Shown piece by piece: positions 33,401 through 41,810 of a stretch of 47,972 nucleotides of DNA; positions within the stretch are counted from its first letter, which is position 1; each line of letters starts with the position of its first letter. The position numbers and the translations under genes were made by a program. The notes under the pieces were generated by a model. The model searched no databases and had not been told where the DNA came from. It saw nothing but the letters and a program-made list of their open reading frames with translations. Source of the DNA: DAMBHY01 sp032068765 (GTDB lineage Bacteria; Bacteroidota; Bacteroidia; Bacteroidales; Dysgonomonadaceae); contig DAMBHY010000016.1 in NCBI GenBank assembly GCA_032068765.1, positions 1 through 47,972 on the forward strand. The letters are read 5' to 3'.

Positions 33401-34481
33401 CTTCATTCCTAATGGCTACTAAAAACCTAATATGATTTAAATGGGCAGACTCTTTTATTATTTGTAGCCAATCTGTTGAATTGGGATTTACATTGATCAC
33501 AAATACAGTTGGAACTTCCAGTTTCTTGCTTATAGAAGCAATAGCTTGAATTGATTGTTGGGTTGTAACAGGATCTTGCTGGATATTCAATTCGTAAGAA
33601 AGCGAGTCATTGACATAATTATGAACATAACCATATAACAAAGCTGTCTTTCCCTGTCCAGATGCACCTTTCAATATGATGGTATTATTTTCTTTTAACT
33701 CATCATTTATTGTTTCGAGATGTTTTTCTCTATTAACATCAAGACCTAACAAAATGTGTTCATACCTCGTTAAAGTCGCATTGTAGAATTCTTTTTCTAA
33801 AAGCGTCTGATTAGTATTCTCGGTAGAAACCTTATGCAATGGTTTTAAAACTACTCCATATTGATTGTGAACAGCAATTCGCTCCGTTATATATATCGCA
33901 AAATCCTGAATCTTGCTGTAAAAATCTTTAGTAGTTATAGGCTGTTGTTTCTCTGCAATAAATTGCAACCAATTCAACAAAAATCCTATTGTAGGAATGG
34001 GATCAACTTCAGGGAAGTTGCTTTTAATCAGTTTTTCTATCTCGTCTGCGATCTCTTCTTCATTAACCTCTGCAAATTGAGTTTTATTTTTAACTAATTT
34101 CCATTCATCTGCCGTTATCTTATATTTTTTCAGCGTTATTTTCTCTTTTTCGGAAATAGTATCTTTATGTTTTTCCCAATTCTTTAATTCTTGGCTTATA
34201 TCACCATAAGAAACCAGTATAGGAATTGCTTCGGAATATTTAGCTAAAAACCTCTTAATAAATGAAGTCTTATGGTCTGATAGAACATCAGATAATGTAA
34301 TTGGTTTTCCTAAATTCTTTAACTGTATGGCATATAAAAGTTGACCATTATCATACAATACATCTAAATCTTCTTCTCCTTCTAATCTAAATACAAGGTC
34401 ATTTGACAGGGAGGACAGGATATAATGTAATGAATATAAAAATTGGGTTCTATAACCACGTAAGGCTGCTATTGCTGACAT
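30447..34481 (-). CDS. Cap4/DUF4297-like nuclease fused to a STAND-type NTPase (Avs-like candidate)
   Basis: A 1344-residue soluble protein. Residues 1-60 carry a PD-(D/E)xK-type nuclease signature of the DUF4297/Cap4 kind: ALRGYRTQFLYSLHYIL, acidic residues E34 to D40 (RLEGEEDLDVL), then AIQLK with Q53 and K55. A P-loop NTPase begins near 240, with Walker A LKGASGQGKT near 270-279 and a Walker B-like VPTVFVINVN near 325. The remaining 800 residues are helical with no recognised domain and are probably a sensor of repeats. Nuclease-STAND-sensor order is that of antiviral STAND (Avs) proteins, which sense phage proteins and degrade DNA. It stands alone, leftward, beside the helicase-DUF2290 operon. 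The exact Avs subfamily is not claimed. Confidence 0.75.
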   Translation of the reverse strand: MSAIAALRGYRTQFLYSLHYILSSLSNDLVFRLEGEEDLDVLYDNGQLLYAIQLKNLGKPITLSDVLSDHKTSFIKRFLAKYSEAIPILVSYGDISQELKNWEKHKDTISEKEKITLKKYKITADEWKLVKNKTQFAEVNEEEIADEIEKLIKSNFPEVDPIPTIGFLLNWLQFIAEKQQPITTKDFYSKIQDFAIYITERIAVHNQYGVVLKPLHKVSTENTNQTLLEKEFYNATLTRYEHILLGLDVNREKHLETINDELKENNTIILKGASGQGKTALLYGYVHNYVNDSLSYELNIQQDPVTTQQSIQAIASISKKLEVPTVFVINVNPNSTDWLQIIKESAHLNHIRFLVAIRNEDWYRASAVGVEFEHKEIDLSLSKEEAEIIYTKLNERNKITHFTDFEQAWIQIGNDAPLLEFVYSITQGNSLQNKLKQQIQQLRNESDQGRNPEIEFLRIVSLADSLGAKIDVSKLDSNIDYQFIIEKLENEYLVKKSLDRKYIQGLHLIRSQKLVEILFDEFTTYKEEYAYKCISLIDEKDLYLFLLQMFHLEILKPDQFIADLNSKVIVRNWSVYTAILKSFIWLGSKNYVENNRKVIDECRTICGGAWTMFMDFMFGSNYNRNGMLDILKVDDDRREKINDINRRLLPNQNVFNLATEAINQTDFPKEVPLTTFEWKSFGEVLFWLKNIPNNKEKLPLFDEIKFESAFKIMDSKSLSKLMLGMYSYSEELDMIRKKYVDIFIEQIKKEFDVIHLSVDDNEVNVHYIIDILKNHVERSTNDFIVGILDIIRTALPDKKQFNSQGYGHRLQTLAVDYDDTHKTMPIENMPLEEWVNINSSIIKLYEYQLRPEDWNEYRNQLNQWEVIIKEKINQFNASFEKLFKGSVNYMPVVPIMQNVLFERSESIKEPKSITEPLGIYGGKKRGTSNENEREQLNKKLQSKYELFFKSVSDFKGDIESFIQQSAGTLYSKAKSKTDEEHIHDDNTERLSQINLYNAIEKLQVYNSQYKTILGNIDNTHHSKIETNTLFTTASIWKDFLNNNSKGERSAKRILKLKSDFENKIIKDFKQASKSNYFSIRYINDKTTENKPVIFIDGESPFWTLMGYKEAYQIVQQTIDSPEYTSLKYLMLQFWFSNFYFIQTIQKKSLNNQWNEVRLYNIKDKLFEELSLINSIPQPIEAKIIENLNIEGWSNLYPEFNDITKATEAYGKLLLLADHFYDLRLFDEIELTESDQEKLQRYIQKIGLELQVSFQVVLDSLVEWINMFPFDEDSYVNSEEEQEYFKAMMNIKDHIFPEPKGDEENYQLVMNMEIISKWVERLKICTESWGIFILLLYGKYINRYN

Positions 34482-34562
34482 TGAAAATTCTGAATTAATA
34501 ATATTGTTAGGCTATAAATTTACGAATATAGTTTTGCTCCAAATTACACCCGATTGAAAAAG

Positions 34563-34758
34563 TAAGTAGGATAACCTCATTTCTTAAAAAAGATTTTTTG
34601 TTATTCCGAAGGAATACAAAAACGGATTTATCGGGATGTAATAGTGTAAATGGATGAAGGGTTAAGATTAGTTTGCTTTGATTTTATCGATTTTGGCTTG
34701 AATTTTTTCGGCAGGAAAAATTAAAAATGTTTGTGCCCAAAAATGCTTATCCTACTTA
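34563..34758. repeat. Inverted repeat in the gap before the VapE gene
   Basis: TAAGTAGGATAA (34563-34574) and TTATCCTACTTA (34747-34758) are perfect 12-base inverse copies 172 bases apart. The gap 34482-34820 holds no gene. It lies just beyond the last gene of the second element, where a transfer origin or attachment site could sit. Confidence 0.4.
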
Positions 34759-34820
34759 TCCACTCCAACCAGCGTAAACTAATGCAAACTTTACCGTTAC
34801 GGATTATCAAACGAAATGCT

Positions 34821-36914
34821 TCATTGTTCGGGTGGTTTAGGAGATGGTTCTTTTTCTTTGTTCTTGTTTTCGACTTCCTCCCAAGTGAGTTCTTTTACTG
34901 CATAGACATAGCCGTTCTTTTTGGATAATCGTAGATAGCCATATTTCTTTAGTGCTTTTCCCAACTTCATCACCGTTCCGTCTGTTACATTGAGTTTGGC
35001 TTTGTCGGCTAACTTGGCTGCAATCTGTGTAGTGTTCAGAAAATTGTTGGCAGTTTCTCTGTCGGCTATATTAAACCAGGTCAATAGCAATTCTTCTTCC
35101 GGACTTCGGATCTGGTATTGTTCGTTGTTCAAGTCTATTTCTTTGATTTCTTCCTGATTGAACCAATAACGGAAACCATTTTTATACAATTCAATTGCCT
35201 GTGCATAAACCATATTGATGTCGATATTGTGGGTGTATTCGATATGCTCTACTTCAAAACATAAAAATCTACGTGAACCTGTGGTGTCATTTAGAAATTG
35301 AGCGGTATTAACACTGCCTGCAAATGATGCTCTGCGTGATAAAGTTTCATTGTTATGTCCGTAAGCTTTTCGCATTCGGATATGAGTTTTGGTGATGAGT
35401 TCTTTGAGTGTTCCGATTTCGGTACGGTTCAGGTTTTCGAGTTCGTCCAAATTGATTAGCATACATTCCGCTAAATGGATTAGTGTGTCTTTGTTGTTCG
35501 GATTAATCGTACCTGAAAACATATATTCTTTGAGCTCTCTCGGTATCAATCGTTCAATCCAGGTTGTTTTTCCTACACCTTGTTTTCCGCTAAATACAAT
35601 AACGGTTTGATTGATGGCTTTTTCGTTGGTAACACAGGCTACCATTGCCACAAACCATTTTTTGAAACAAATCTGCCATAATTCCTGCTTCGTGGTTTTA
35701 ACTGTATTGGCTAATTGGTTGATGTAATCGACCTCATCCTCATTCGTTTCTAAATTTTGAAAATAATCCCGGAACGGATCGTACTGCTGACAATAATCGG
35801 AATGCAGGAGATTTCGCAATGTATTGATATTACATTTTACTTTTGCTTTGAGGATTTCTCTCAAAATGGAGTTTTCGACAAAATCGGTAATCGGTTTCCA
35901 TATATTGGCCTTGATGGTTTTGTATTCGAGCTTTCCGGTTACGATGTTGTATCGAAAGTTGTATCTATAATCCAGAAAGGTTTCCAAACGGTCAATATAA
36001 CTTGGCTTTTCTTCTTCCTCTTCAATATCCTCATCTTTAGCTTTATTGGTTTCTGATTTTGGAATGGCTGGATTACTGTTTTTGCTGTGTTCATTAGTAT
36101 TGTTATACGCACTTTTTACCGTTGCCATTACTTCATTAGCATCATAGCCATAATCGGACAAAATATATCCTGTTGCTACTGCCAATGGAACACCTTTTCG
36201 ATTGAGATTATTTGCCAGTAGATGCACAAAATTATTCCGATTGCCGTTTACGTAACTTTCCTTTTTCTCTGTAAACCGAATGCAATGTTCATAGATTGCC
36301 AAGTAATCATTAGTGATAGGTTCTGTTTTAAATGGTTCGCTTGCAAACGTTGTCTGTATTGGTTCTTGCTTTATTATTGGAAAGATTTCTGCATTTTCAT
36401 TCAGATACAAATCGGTGTCGTAAGACACGAAGCAAAGGCGTGTAACGTCTTTGCCCGATTTGTCAATGGGTAGCGATAAAAATTCTTCATAGAATTTTTG
36501 AAGCGTTAAAAATGCTTCTTTGTGGTTTTCCTGTGATGAGTTTACACGAACAAAGATTTTTAGACCGTTTCCCGATGGACTGACGAAAGCCGAATAAGTG
36601 TAGGGCGTTTCCTGTGCCAATGCTTTAGCATTGGTAAGCTGTTCTTTGGTTAGTTTGTCAATATCCAATACTACAATTTGTGTGTATGCTGTAAGATATT
36701 CCAACTTTCTACCGCCTTTAAAGGAAGCCGAAGGCGTGAAAGCATGCAAAGATTTCTTTGCCCGCTCATACGCTTCCATTTTGTTTTCGGCTAATGATTT
36801 CCGCAGATAAATAATTACGTTGATATACTTGCCTGTTTTGATGTCAGTTAATACTTCAATTATTTTGGCATTTTCTACCACTTCATTGAAGTTTTTAAAA
36901 ATACTTACTATCAT
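34821..36914 (-). CDS. VirE/VapE-type primase-helicase of an integrative element
   Basis: A 697-residue replication protein. Residues 40-190 match the BT4734/VirE N-terminal domain, a primase-polymerase-like fold: LHAFTPSASFKGGRKLEYL, then VVLDIDKL and FVSPSGNGLKIFVRV. Residues 380-620 form the VirE/VapE ATPase, with Walker A FSGKQGVGKTTW near 440 and CMLINLDELENL near 480 as Walker B. The C-terminal 90 residues form a winged-helix-like tail. It replicates or mobilises the element after excision. It is the last gene of the second module, 39 bp after the excisionase-like gene. Confidence 0.85.
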   Translation of the reverse strand: MIVSIFKNFNEVVENAKIIEVLTDIKTGKYINVIIYLRKSLAENKMEAYERAKKSLHAFTPSASFKGGRKLEYLTAYTQIVVLDIDKLTKEQLTNAKALAQETPYTYSAFVSPSGNGLKIFVRVNSSQENHKEAFLTLQKFYEEFLSLPIDKSGKDVTRLCFVSYDTDLYLNENAEIFPIIKQEPIQTTFASEPFKTEPITNDYLAIYEHCIRFTEKKESYVNGNRNNFVHLLANNLNRKGVPLAVATGYILSDYGYDANEVMATVKSAYNNTNEHSKNSNPAIPKSETNKAKDEDIEEEEEKPSYIDRLETFLDYRYNFRYNIVTGKLEYKTIKANIWKPITDFVENSILREILKAKVKCNINTLRNLLHSDYCQQYDPFRDYFQNLETNEDEVDYINQLANTVKTTKQELWQICFKKWFVAMVACVTNEKAINQTVIVFSGKQGVGKTTWIERLIPRELKEYMFSGTINPNNKDTLIHLAECMLINLDELENLNRTEIGTLKELITKTHIRMRKAYGHNNETLSRRASFAGSVNTAQFLNDTTGSRRFLCFEVEHIEYTHNIDINMVYAQAIELYKNGFRYWFNQEEIKEIDLNNEQYQIRSPEEELLLTWFNIADRETANNFLNTTQIAAKLADKAKLNVTDGTVMKLGKALKKYGYLRLSKKNGYVYAVKELTWEEVENKNKEKEPSPKPPEQ

Positions 36915-36953
36915 AAATTTCAGATGTTAGATATTAGACATTAGATTTTAGAC

Positions 36954-37235
36954 TTATTTCTTTGAAAAAGCCTTGTTGTAATGTTCTTGTAGTAGCTTTT
37001 CTACGTCTGAAAGTTTGTAGTAAATTTTGTTTCCGACCTGTGAGAACGAAATACGTCCCTCGTCACGCCACGTCTGGGCAGTACGTTTGGAAATTTTCAT
37101 CAATAAAAGAAATTCCTGATTGTCCAGAAACGTATCTTTCTTGGGTTCGTTCTTTGCATTAAGACGTGTTGTGATTTCGTCTAACCTTGCTACCAATTCT
37201 GTGTATTGGTCTTTGCTTAAAATAATTGCTTCCAT
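36954..37235 (-). CDS. Excisionase-like helix-turn-helix protein (second element)
   Basis: A 93-residue protein; the ATG at 37235 gives MEAIILSKDQ, the same start as the paralogue at 24689-24973. The MerR/excisionase-type region reads FLLLMKISKRTAQTWRDEGRISFSQVGNKIYYKLSDVEKLL. About two-thirds of residues match the other copy by eye. Its position between the RteC-like and VapE genes mirrors the first element. It probably regulates excision or replication genes. Confidence 0.86.
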   Translation of the reverse strand: MEAIILSKDQYTELVARLDEITTRLNAKNEPKKDTFLDNQEFLLLMKISKRTAQTWRDEGRISFSQVGNKIYYKLSDVEKLLQEHYNKAFSKK

Positions 37236-37324
37236 TTTCAAATAATTTTATGATTATGGAAGCAAAGGACTGCAAGGGTGCTAAGTCAAAAAATCCCGAA
37301 ATGGTCTTTCGGGATAAAATTTAT

Positions 37325-38227
37325 TTACAGCAACTTATCAATATCTATCCGTTTGTGTGGTTTCGGACGTTTATCGGATTTGGAAGGTGTGATGACTGTT
37401 TTGATGGTTTCGGGACTTAATTCCTGTCCGTTTTTATCTACGAACGAATTGACTATGACAGCCACAAAATCATTTATATTACCGTCAATTATGGGTTTGC
37501 CATTTACAAATAATTCTCGATGCAATTGATAAAATATATCCACTAACTGATTGATATTGCAGTTGATTTTTAATTTATTGAACGGAATGCCCTCCGCATT
37601 TTTTCTCATTTGTTGTTTTGAAAATTCATCGGTTAAACGAATTAAATGCTGTATCTGGTCTATCTCTTTTTGGCATTGGTCGGAATAATCAGGTAGTTTG
37701 GGATTAATGAAATCTATACTTGCCTGCTCGTAATCAAATTTTTCGTTGGTCAAAAACATAATCTTGTCCGTGTAGTTCTCCATACCATTTACTTTACTCT
37801 TTACTTCTCTGAATGAAAAATATCGTTCCTCACATTCGGCATTGATATACTGCATTGGTGGTTTTCTCTGTTCGTGGCGGTTTCTTAAAATCTCCAATTC
37901 CTTGCGTTTGCTCTCAATGATGGTGTAGCATTTCATCATTCTGCCACGCTTGGAAGTTCTTACAAATAATTCATCATTTTCAGCAATTAGCTTTTCAAAC
38001 TTGTTCAACCATTTTACAGGATCTTCTACATAATCGCAATGATGAGAAAAGAAATCCGGAAGTTGTGCATAAGGTAGTTTTAGAAGTTTGTTGATGAGTT
38101 CCTGGCAATAGGCATCATTGCCAATCACATTTTCCTGTAAAATATCAAACAAAGCATTCTCGGACTGTTCTTTCGGAACTGCTGTTTGTTCAGGGAATTG
38201 AACGCTGGTTTTTACTTGATATTTCAT
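37325..38227 (-). CDS. RteC-like mobile element regulatory protein (second element)
   Basis: A 300-residue paralogue of 25060-25968. Conserved blocks are CEERYFSFREVKSKVNGM near 131, KLKINCNINQLVDIFYQLHRE near 218, FVDKNGQELSPETIKTVITPSKSDKRPKPHKRIDI at the C-terminus (written here only to mark the last 35 residues; key part FVDKNGQELS) and the N-terminal PVKWLNKFEKLI. No catalytic motif is seen. The RteC resemblance is confined to the C-terminal third. Order and spacing with the downstream HTH gene are the same as in the first element, so the two genes form a conserved module. Confidence 0.6.
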   Translation of the reverse strand: MKYQVKTSVQFPEQTAVPKEQSENALFDILQENVIGNDAYCQELINKLLKLPYAQLPDFFSHHCDYVEDPVKWLNKFEKLIAENDELFVRTSKRGRMMKCYTIIESKRKELEILRNRHEQRKPPMQYINAECEERYFSFREVKSKVNGMENYTDKIMFLTNEKFDYEQASIDFINPKLPDYSDQCQKEIDQIQHLIRLTDEFSKQQMRKNAEGIPFNKLKINCNINQLVDIFYQLHRELFVNGKPIIDGNINDFVAVIVNSFVDKNGQELSPETIKTVITPSKSDKRPKPHKRIDIDKLL

Positions 38228-38245
38228 AACGAATTACATTGATTT

Positions 38246-38458
38246 TTACTTAAACCATTTATTTACCATACTGTCAACTAAAGGTCCAAGGAAAAGAATA
38301 CAAGGTATAACAACCAAATAGGCAATGCCCCAGGATTTTAACCATATTTCCACATATTTGTCTCCTGAATATCTGGTGTTTAAGGTAACCAGTACGAAAG
38401 AGATTATTCCTGTTGTAATTATGCCCATTATCAATGCAAATGCAATTCTTTTTTTCAT
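38246..38458 (-). CDS. DUF2798 family small membrane protein
   Basis: A 70-residue protein with two hydrophobic helices (residues 5-25 and 42-62). The family pattern is clear: MKKRIAFALIMGIITTGIISF, then IWLKSWGIAYLVVIPCILFLGPLV. DUF2798 proteins are inner-membrane proteins of unknown function, often next to redox or stress operons. It ends the leftward operon with the oxidoreductases, 11 bp after the quinone-oxidoreductase-like gene. Confidence 0.85.
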   Translation of the reverse strand: MKKRIAFALIMGIITTGIISFVLVTLNTRYSGDKYVEIWLKSWGIAYLVVIPCILFLGPLVDSMVNKWFK

Positions 38459-38469
38459 CTACCTGATAA

Positions 38470-39417
38470 TTAGCTGTTAATCTGAATAACAATTTTCCCC
38501 TGCGTGTGTCCTTTTTCTATTTCAAGGTGTGCTTTTGCCATTGCTTCCAATGGAAAGGTTTTAGAAATGTGCGGATGAAGTTTGCCTTCTTCTAAAAGCG
38601 TGGCTACAAATTTCATATCCTTACCGCTGTATTGAATGGCGTTGTAAAAGGCATTTATCCCTAATTGTTTTGCTTTGGTTGTTTCTTCGGGTGTAACATA
38701 AGACCACAAACTAATTAACGTACCGCCTTGTTTCAGGACTTCCATACTACGCAAAATATGTCCGTCCGCTTTTACAGCTTCTACAACTAAATCTACATTT
38801 TGTACAATGTCTTCAAAGCGTTGTGTTTTGTAATCCACAAATTCATCTGCCCCTAAACTCATTACAAAATCTTTTTTGGAAGCGGAAGCCAATGCAATTA
38901 CATAAGCTCCGTAATATTTGGCAAACTGTACCGCAAAATGACCAACTCCGCCACCTGCTGCCGTTACAAAAACACGGCCGCCTTTTTTGATGCCTATTTT
39001 TTGAATGGGTTGCAATGCGGTAAGTGCTGCCAAAGTTGAAACGGCTGCCTGTTCGTGTGTAATGTTTTGGGGCTTTAATGCTAATTGTGATGCAGGTGCA
39101 GCAACATATTCGGCATAAGTTTTTCCCGTGTGCGGGTGGCGGACAACGCCAAAAACTTCATCGCCAATTTTATATTCCTGAACTTCACCACCAACGGCAA
39201 CGACTTCGCCTGAAATATCCCAACCTAAAATGATTGGTTTTTCATCGCTAAATATCCAACTGACTTGTTGATTTTCCCTGACAATGGCATCGGCAGGGTT
39301 GATGCTGATTGCCTTTGTTTTGATTAAAACTTCATCGGGTTGTATTTCGGGTGTTGGAATAGAAACCAAGGCGAAATTTTCTACTCCGCCCTGTTCCGTT
39401 AAAATAACTGCTTTCAT
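38470..39417 (-). CDS. Zinc-independent MDR/quinone oxidoreductase-like NADP-dependent enzyme
   Basis: A 315-residue member of the medium-chain dehydrogenase/reductase superfamily. The N-terminal GroES-like domain has the substrate region SINPADAIVRENQ and GWDISGEVVAVGGEV near 65. The Rossmann nucleotide site is VFVTAAGGGVGHFAVQFAK near 148-166. Catalytic zinc ligands are missing, so it is a quinone oxidoreductase or enone reductase and not an alcohol dehydrogenase. Its start overlaps the stop of the Gfo/Idh/MocA gene by one base. NADPH-dependent detoxification of quinones or enones is the probable role. Confidence 0.87.
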   Translation of the reverse strand: MKAVILTEQGGVENFALVSIPTPEIQPDEVLIKTKAISINPADAIVRENQQVSWIFSDEKPIILGWDISGEVVAVGGEVQEYKIGDEVFGVVRHPHTGKTYAEYVAAPASQLALKPQNITHEQAAVSTLAALTALQPIQKIGIKKGGRVFVTAAGGGVGHFAVQFAKYYGAYVIALASASKKDFVMSLGADEFVDYKTQRFEDIVQNVDLVVEAVKADGHILRSMEVLKQGGTLISLWSYVTPEETTKAKQLGINAFYNAIQYSGKDMKFVATLLEEGKLHPHISKTFPLEAMAKAHLEIEKGHTQGKIVIQINS

Positions 39418-40514
39418 TAACTTTTGAAATTGTATGATTGTTTTGTTCCTGTTGCTGCCGACTTTTCAACGGCTTCAAGCATCCGGTGGCGGATAATGGC
39501 ATCATCAAATGTTGGTGCGTTGCCTTGCTGAATGAGCTGGTAATTTTGCCCTACATTGGTTGGTATTCTGCCCAATTCTTTATCGGGAACGAGATTGTAT
39601 TCCGTAGGAATTTCCAAAGTTTCCAATGCACCGTTTTCGCCTGTGCTTGCTTTTACCGTTACTTCAAAAACTGCCAAACTTCCACCGTCTGCACTTATCT
39701 GAATATCGCCTTTTGTACCGTTGATTTCCCAAAAGAAATTTGTCCCTTTGAAATGTCCGCCACGAAAGTGGACACTTGTCACCGCACCGTTTTGCAATGT
39801 GCCTGTTACGGCAATCTGGTCGGCAATTTTCATCGGTATTTCTTCGCCTGTTTCTATGATTTTAGTTGTTTTTCGTCTTGTGGCGGTTGTTGCCGAAAGT
39901 TCGGTAAACTCGCCCAATACAAACGCCAACGCATCAACTGCATTGCCAAAAGTTACATTGAGCATACCTGCACCATTTTCAGAATTTACAGTGTAATCGT
40001 TCGCCTTGTCGGTAAACTCACCGTAAATAATGCCCGAACCAATCATACTTGTAGAAAGCACTTCGCCTATGTTTCCTTGTGCGATGTAATCTTTCACAAA
40101 CCGAATGGCAGGAACGGAACGGGATTGCAACCCGATGTAACCTTTCACATTGTTTGCTTTCGCCAATGCTACTAATTCTTCGGCTTCTTTCAGGTTTTTA
40201 CCCAATGGCCACTCGCTGAAAACATTTTTTCCTGCGAGTGCCGTTTGTTTTATCAAATCGTAATGTTGTGGAACTTTTACCGCTACCAATACTAAATCTA
40301 CTTCGGGACTTTCTATCAGTTCATTTACGCTGTTGTAAATATGCGGAACGCCAAAAGTATTTTTGAGTTTTTCATTGTCGCTTTCGCTTCGGCTCGTTAA
40401 TGCTGTTATTTTGTAATCAGGTAATGTTTTCAGTGCAGGAATATGTGCCGTTGATGCCCAACCTCTTTCGGGATTTGCCCCGATAATTCCTATTCTTGTT
40501 TTATTATTTTCCAT
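39417..40514 (-). CDS. Gfo/Idh/MocA family oxidoreductase
   Basis: A 365-residue NAD(P)-dependent oxidoreductase. The Rossmann motif is RIGIIGANPERGWASTAH near 7-23, and EWPLGKNLKEAEELVALAK near 120-138 holds the position of the usual E-K-P motif (here E-W-P). The C-terminal alpha/beta domain is complete. The family oxidises or reduces sugars and related polyols; the substrate is unknown. It is followed immediately by the quinone-oxidoreductase-like gene and preceded by the SDR gene, with 13 bp between. Confidence 0.88.
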   Translation of the reverse strand: MENNKTRIGIIGANPERGWASTAHIPALKTLPDYKITALTSRSESDNEKLKNTFGVPHIYNSVNELIESPEVDLVLVAVKVPQHYDLIKQTALAGKNVFSEWPLGKNLKEAEELVALAKANNVKGYIGLQSRSVPAIRFVKDYIAQGNIGEVLSTSMIGSGIIYGEFTDKANDYTVNSENGAGMLNVTFGNAVDALAFVLGEFTELSATTATRRKTTKIIETGEEIPMKIADQIAVTGTLQNGAVTSVHFRGGHFKGTNFFWEINGTKGDIQISADGGSLAVFEVTVKASTGENGALETLEIPTEYNLVPDKELGRIPTNVGQNYQLIQQGNAPTFDDAIIRHRMLEAVEKSAATGTKQSYNFKS

Positions 40515-40527
40515 TTTCTGCTGTGAA

Positions 40528-41349
40528 TTATTGATTGAATGAATTGTAAATAGTGTCTAAATACTGCTCGATTGAAACACTGTTCCGCAAAGCCAACAAG
40601 TCGTTGCCTGCCTTACCAATTACGGTTCTGAACTTGTCGCTTTCGCCTGTGGCTAATTTTTCCACTTCGGTTACAAGCGTTGCAATATCGTCCACTTGTT
40701 TGCTGTCGGTATTTCCAAATAGTTGTTTCAGTTTGTTGGTGGCTTCGTTATAAACCGTTATTTCGTCATTGGTATTCCAGACTGTGTTTTTCACGAAATT
40801 GTTATCGGTAGAGCCGCCCGGCTCAATCAGGTGCAGGGAAATATTGAACGGTTTCAGTTCGTAATACAAACCTTCGGTTAATCCTTCCAACGCAAATTTT
40901 GACATATTGTACAGCGAACCTAACGCAACAGCCGTAGTAATGCCCATAAACGAACTTACATTGATAAATTTTCCGCCCTTGTTTTCTCTGAAATGGGGCA
41001 AAAATGCTTTGATTACATTGATAACACCCCAAACATTTACATTGAAAATCCATTCAATATCCTTGTCTTTTGCCAATTCCAACGCACCATAAACCCCAAC
41101 ACCTGCATTGTTAACTACTACATCAATTTTTCCGAAAATACCAATGGCTTCGTTTACCGCTTTGGCAACCTGCTCTGTATTGGTTACATCGAGTTGTATT
41201 AAACGGATGTTTTGATACTGTGTAAGTTCTGTTTCTTTTTCGGGGGAACGCAATGTGGCAATTACATTCCAACCCTGCTGTGCAAAATGTTTTGCTGTTG
41301 CTTTTCCCAAGCCCGAACTTGTGCCTGTTATGAAGATTGTTTTACTCAT
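40528..41349 (-). CDS. Short-chain dehydrogenase/reductase (SDR)
   Basis: A 273-residue classical SDR. Cofactor motif TGTSSGLGKATA at 8-19, NNAG at 87-90, active-site Ser in NVSSFMG near 138 and the catalytic Tyr-x3-Lys in YNMSK near 152-156. It is the first gene of the leftward redox operon and diverges from the HxlR regulator; the 89-bp gap carries an operator-like dyad. The likely reaction is reduction of an aldehyde, ketone or quinone with NADPH. The substrate is not predictable. Confidence 0.9.
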   Translation of the reverse strand: MSKTIFITGTSSGLGKATAKHFAQQGWNVIATLRSPEKETELTQYQNIRLIQLDVTNTEQVAKAVNEAIGIFGKIDVVVNNAGVGVYGALELAKDKDIEWIFNVNVWGVINVIKAFLPHFRENKGGKFINVSSFMGITTAVALGSLYNMSKFALEGLTEGLYYELKPFNISLHLIEPGGSTDNNFVKNTVWNTNDEITVYNEATNKLKQLFGNTDSKQVDDIATLVTEVEKLATGESDKFRTVIGKAGNDLLALRNSVSIEQYLDTIYNSFNQ

Positions 41350-41397
41350 TTTTCTTTTTTTTTGTGATTAAAGTGCAAAGGTCTGTATTAATTGATA

Positions 41398-41427
41398 TAA
41401 CTTTGTAACCAGTATCACTGATGATAC
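41398..41427 (+). promoter_or_regulatory. Promoter and operator dyad of the HxlR/SDR intergenic region
   Basis: TAACTTTG (41398-41405) is an exact TAnnTTTG in the direction of the HxlR gene. It is followed at 41412-41427 by the dyad GTATCA-CTGA-TGATAC. A dyad just downstream of the -7 box fits a repressor site, probably for HxlR itself. Confidence 0.5.
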
Positions 41428-41438
41428 CAATATGAGTT

Positions 41439-41786
41439 ATGACAAAATGTATCAAAATAGAGCAATAGGAAGAAAACACAAGAGCATTGCAGGACACCAT
41501 TTATGTAATTGGGGGCAAATGGAAACTTCCTATTATTTACTCGATTTGCAACGGAAATAAACGCTTTCGTGATATTGAGCGGAGCATTCCAGGTATTACC
41601 ACAAGAATGCTTTCACGCAACCTGAAAGAATTGGAAGACAATAAACTGATTACCCGTACGGTTTATCCCGATTCGCCTGTAACGGTGGAATATGAGTTTA
41701 CCGAATATGCCAAAGAATATGGTGTGCTTATCAACGAAATGATTGAATGGGGCAAGAAACACCGCAAACTTATTACAGGGAAATAA
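41439..41786 (+). pseudogene. HxlR-family regulator with an in-frame TAG at codon 10
   Basis: Read from the ATG at 41439 the frame gives MTKCIKIEQ, a TAG at 41466-41468, and then EENTRALQDTIYVIGGKWKL in the same phase; the rest is a complete HxlR winged helix (GKWKLPIIYSICNGNKRFRDIE, then MLSRNLKELEDNKLITRTVY). The N-terminal part before the stop resembles the start of intact HxlR proteins, including a Cys at position 4. Some family members sense quinones or electrophiles through an N-terminal Cys. A TTG at 41487 could restart translation and give a 99-residue protein lacking that Cys. It therefore may be a nonsense mutant, a shortened but active repressor, or a sequencing error. Confidence 0.75.
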
Positions 41787-41810
41787 ATACTCTCATAGAC
41801 ATTCACTATT

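Noticed and set aside
39438..40175. 245-codon plus-strand frame opposite the Gfo/Idh/MocA gene
   Set aside because: Very high Cys and Phe content and full overlap with a clear enzyme gene show that it is a shadow.
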